DNA from: Bacillota bacterium
GTDB lineage: Bacteria; Bacillota_B; Desulfitobacteriia; Desulfitobacteriales; Desulfitobacteriaceae
Assembly: GCA_021779415.1 (NCBI GenBank)
Contig: JAJYAS010000282.1
Coordinates: 1 to 5,457 of the forward strand
DNA: 5,457 nt
Reading direction: 5' to 3'
Below, piece after piece: positions 3,790 through 5,457 of this stretch; positions within the stretch are counted from its first letter, which is position 1; each line of letters begins with the position of its first letter. The notes beneath the pieces were generated by a model, which was given only the letters and a program-made list of their open reading frames with translations, ran no database searches and was not told the DNA's origin. The translations under genes were made by a program, and so were the position numbers.

Positions 3790-5457
3790 TTATGGTTTTT
3801 TAGGAATAAAATAGATAAATTTCCCATTGTTTATAATTGTTTCATTGAATGATTCATACCCGTTTTCGTTTGAGACATGTACTTTTATATCATCATTGGG
3901 TGCTATGACAGATGTGTTCAATTTATTTGCAAGACGTTGAGCGAACGAATTATTCCCCTTCCCGGTTGAACATGAACTAAGGTAAATAGTCTGACCTTTA
4001 TAATTAGGGTCGTTTCGTATCATTTTAGCCAAATCATCTACATCAATCCTATTACTGTTTGGTCCTTGCATGAAATCTTTGTTACCATGCCCACTTATGG
4101 TGTAGTATTTATCAAGCTTCAGCATTTCAGTTTGTTTATATAAAAAGTTTTCACTACGTGTACCTTTAGGATTGTAAAGATTAATATTGGCCAACCCTAG
4201 TGGGTCTATAAAATTCCCCGGATTCTGCCCTACATACCCATAAAAATTCGCATCCCCCGCACCAAAGCCAAGCGGGTCTCTACTGATAAACCTCATCATC
4301 TCTGGAGAATAGTATCTCGCCCGATAATACATCAGCGCAGTGCCGTCATCTTTCTCTCTGCTAGTAAAACCAAAGCTTTCTACACTACCTGTCATTCCAT
4401 AAGCATTATAAGCAATCTGTGATACCTGATTACCGGCATCGTCCACCAGACCAACAATAGACCCCAGTCCATCACGGATATAATGACGTACAATCCCATT
4501 GTCATCAACCTTAGACAGCGGTTCATCAATACCCAGCGTCCTGACGTAATTGGTCTTAACACCATTCGTGATTTCCTGGATGATATCAACGCCATCATAA
4601 ACGTACATGGTCGTAGTACCGTTTACGGTTTTGCTGACCCTCCTACCAAGAACATCGTACTGGAATGTTGCTGATAACGGCGGTGTTGTTGTTGGCGCAC
4701 TGATTGCCACCAATTGATTACGGGCATCCCAGGTATAGGTAGTCACATTACCGGCACTATCCGTCTTACTTGTCAGGTTGCCGTTTTCATCATAGGTCAA
4801 CGTATTCCCGTTATAGGATAACATCTCGTATTCTGCGTTATAACTTGTGCCTGACATGGCTATTACTGTCGGCAAGGTAACACCACGGCTCATGCTTGAA
4901 CGGTTGCCGTTCGGGTCAGAAATATAGGACATGGATTCCAAGATACCCATTGGGCTTTGATGCGTAATACTCTGTAATCTGTCTCCGGCATCGAAACCGT
5001 AAGAGGAGTTGATTTTATCGCCAACCGCCAACAACGGCACCTGCAGCGAAGTTCTCCGTCCTCCATTATCGTAACCAAGAGCATAATTTCTCAGTATCCC
5101 GCCAACCATTTTACTGATGGATACAGGTCTACTTGCATCATCGTACCCATAGCTAACGACAGGCTCTCCTGCGAGCGTCATAGACGTTCTGCGACCGATA
5201 GCATCGTAAGCATAGGTTATAGTGCCTGAAGGCGTTGTTTCGCTTACAACCCGGTCAAGTGCGTCATAGGCATAACTAATAGTGCCATAAAGAGAATCTA
5301 TAATAGCGGTCGGTCGTCCAACAGTATCGTAGGTAAACTGGATAGTAGAAGCATCCGAGAAGGTCACATGTAGTAATCTATCCATGGCATCGTAACTATC
5401 GAAGGTTGTGAACTTACCGCGTTTGTCGGTGAAACTTTTCAGGTTAGTCCCGGTTGC
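3790..5457 (-). CDS. Rhs/YD-repeat polymorphic toxin, C-terminal part (5' end outside window)
   Basis: The frame stays open to the window edge, so the gene is partial; 555 residues are visible and the ATG at 5385 is internal. The first ~300 residues are YD repeats (many units of the type YDALDR, YDAIGRR, YDDASRP), which form the Rhs shell. The conserved core follows: GLGSIVGLVDDAGN, YRARYYSPEMMRFISRDPLGF, then YVGQNPGNFIDPLGLA. The two DPLG motifs are 20 residues apart; in studied Rhs proteins paired DPxG motifs drive self-cleavage that frees the C-terminal toxin. After DPLGL (ending at base 4192) comes a 132-residue variable domain (3793-4188). It contains YYTISGHGN (His codon 4087-4089) and IYLSSCSTG (Cys codon 3970-3972), 39 residues apart, then SFAQRLANKL and VIAPND. 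The His-Gly and Cys motifs, each after a hydrophobic strand, suggest a caspase-like clan CD peptidase fold. The toxin activity is inferred; the Rhs identity is certain. Confidence 0.95.
   Translation of the reverse strand, partial: ATGTNLKSFTDKRGKFTTFDSYDAMDRLLHVTFSDASTIQFTYDTVGRPTAIIDSLYGTISYAYDALDRVVSETTPSGTITYAYDAIGRRTSMTLAGEPVVSYGYDDASRPVSISKMVGGILRNYALGYDNGGRRTSLQVPLLAVGDKINSSYGFDAGDRLQSITHQSPMGILESMSYISDPNGNRSSMSRGVTLPTVIAMSGTSYNAEYEMLSYNGNTLTYDENGNLTSKTDSAGNVTTYTWDARNQLVAISAPTTTPPLSATFQYDVLGRRVSKTVNGTTTMYVYDGVDIIQEITNGVKTNYVRTLGIDEPLSKVDDNGIVRHYIRDGLGSIVGLVDDAGNQVSQIAYNAYGMTGSVESFGFTSREKDDGTALMYYRARYYSPEMMRFISRDPLGFGAGDANFYGYVGQNPGNFIDPLGLANINLYNPKGTRSENFLYKQTEMLKLDKYYTISGHGNKDFMQGPNSNRIDVDDLAKMIRNDPNYKGQTIYLSSCSTGKGNNSFAQRLANKLNTSVIAPNDDIKVHVSNENGYESFNETIINNGKFIYFIPKKP
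4189..4206 (-). other. Rhs core/tip junction (DPLGLA)
   Basis: This is the codon stretch for the DPLGL motif and the following alanine, the conserved end of the Rhs core. Sequence composition turns more AT-rich beyond it (towards lower coordinates). In Rhs loci this is where toxin tips are exchanged by recombination and where the tip is released by self-cleavage. Confidence 0.8.

Noticed and set aside
4392..5084. Additional open frames on both strands within the Rhs gene
   Set aside because: They are alternative-frame shadows of the YD-repeat coding sequence, with no independent start signals or protein features.

Overview
The window looks like the 3' (variable) end of an Rhs/YD-repeat polymorphic-toxin locus, followed downstream by a run of small, mostly unrecognised genes on the same (minus) strand. 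A scarred boundary then carries a recombinase remnant and a housekeeping-type small gene. The small gene at 137-331 fits the GSU3473 family, which is typical of Geobacter and relatives. With the Geobacter-like recombinase tail, this suggests a Desulfuromonadota/Geobacterales-type bacterium. That assignment is an inference from two short genes, not from a phylogenetic marker.

Layout, in the direction of minus-strand transcription (high to low coordinates): (1) 5457-3790 is the C-terminal 555 residues of an Rhs-repeat protein that runs off the right edge. It has YD repeats, a canonical Rhs core ending in DPLGL, then a 132-residue variable C-terminal domain with a GHG ... SSC pattern that could be a caspase-like (clan CD) cysteine protease toxin. 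(2) 3653-3177 encodes a 158-residue membrane-anchored protein after a very strong ribosome binding site. It is the best candidate for the cognate immunity protein. (3) 3144-2986 is a 52-residue GTG-started hydrophobic small protein. (4) 2970-2530 encodes a secreted protein with two cysteines. (5) 2529-2227 encodes a two-helix membrane protein with a C-terminal zinc ribbon; its start codon directly abuts the preceding stop. (6) 2209-1772 encodes a DUF4375/DMP19-like acidic protein, a type met in immunity clusters. (7) 1583-837 encodes a 248-residue unknown protein with a TTG start and perfect Shine-Dalgarno. It is bracketed by imperfect ~40-bp direct repeats and closed by a large hairpin.

Beyond that cluster, 490-735 (plus strand) is a promoterless C-terminal fragment of a recombinase-like protein with a helix-turn-helix. 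It abuts a short region of repeats resembling a tRNA 3' end. Next come a strong bidirectional terminator (441-480) and the GSU3473-family gene (331-137). Nothing convincing is seen in 1-136.

Together the genes look like a toxin tip with its immunity gene plus a tail of accumulated (possibly orphan) immunity genes, laid down by recombination at the variable end of the Rhs gene. The direct repeats around the 248-residue gene and the recombinase remnant support a history of cassette gain and loss. The toxin activity and the toxin-immunity pairing are inferences.
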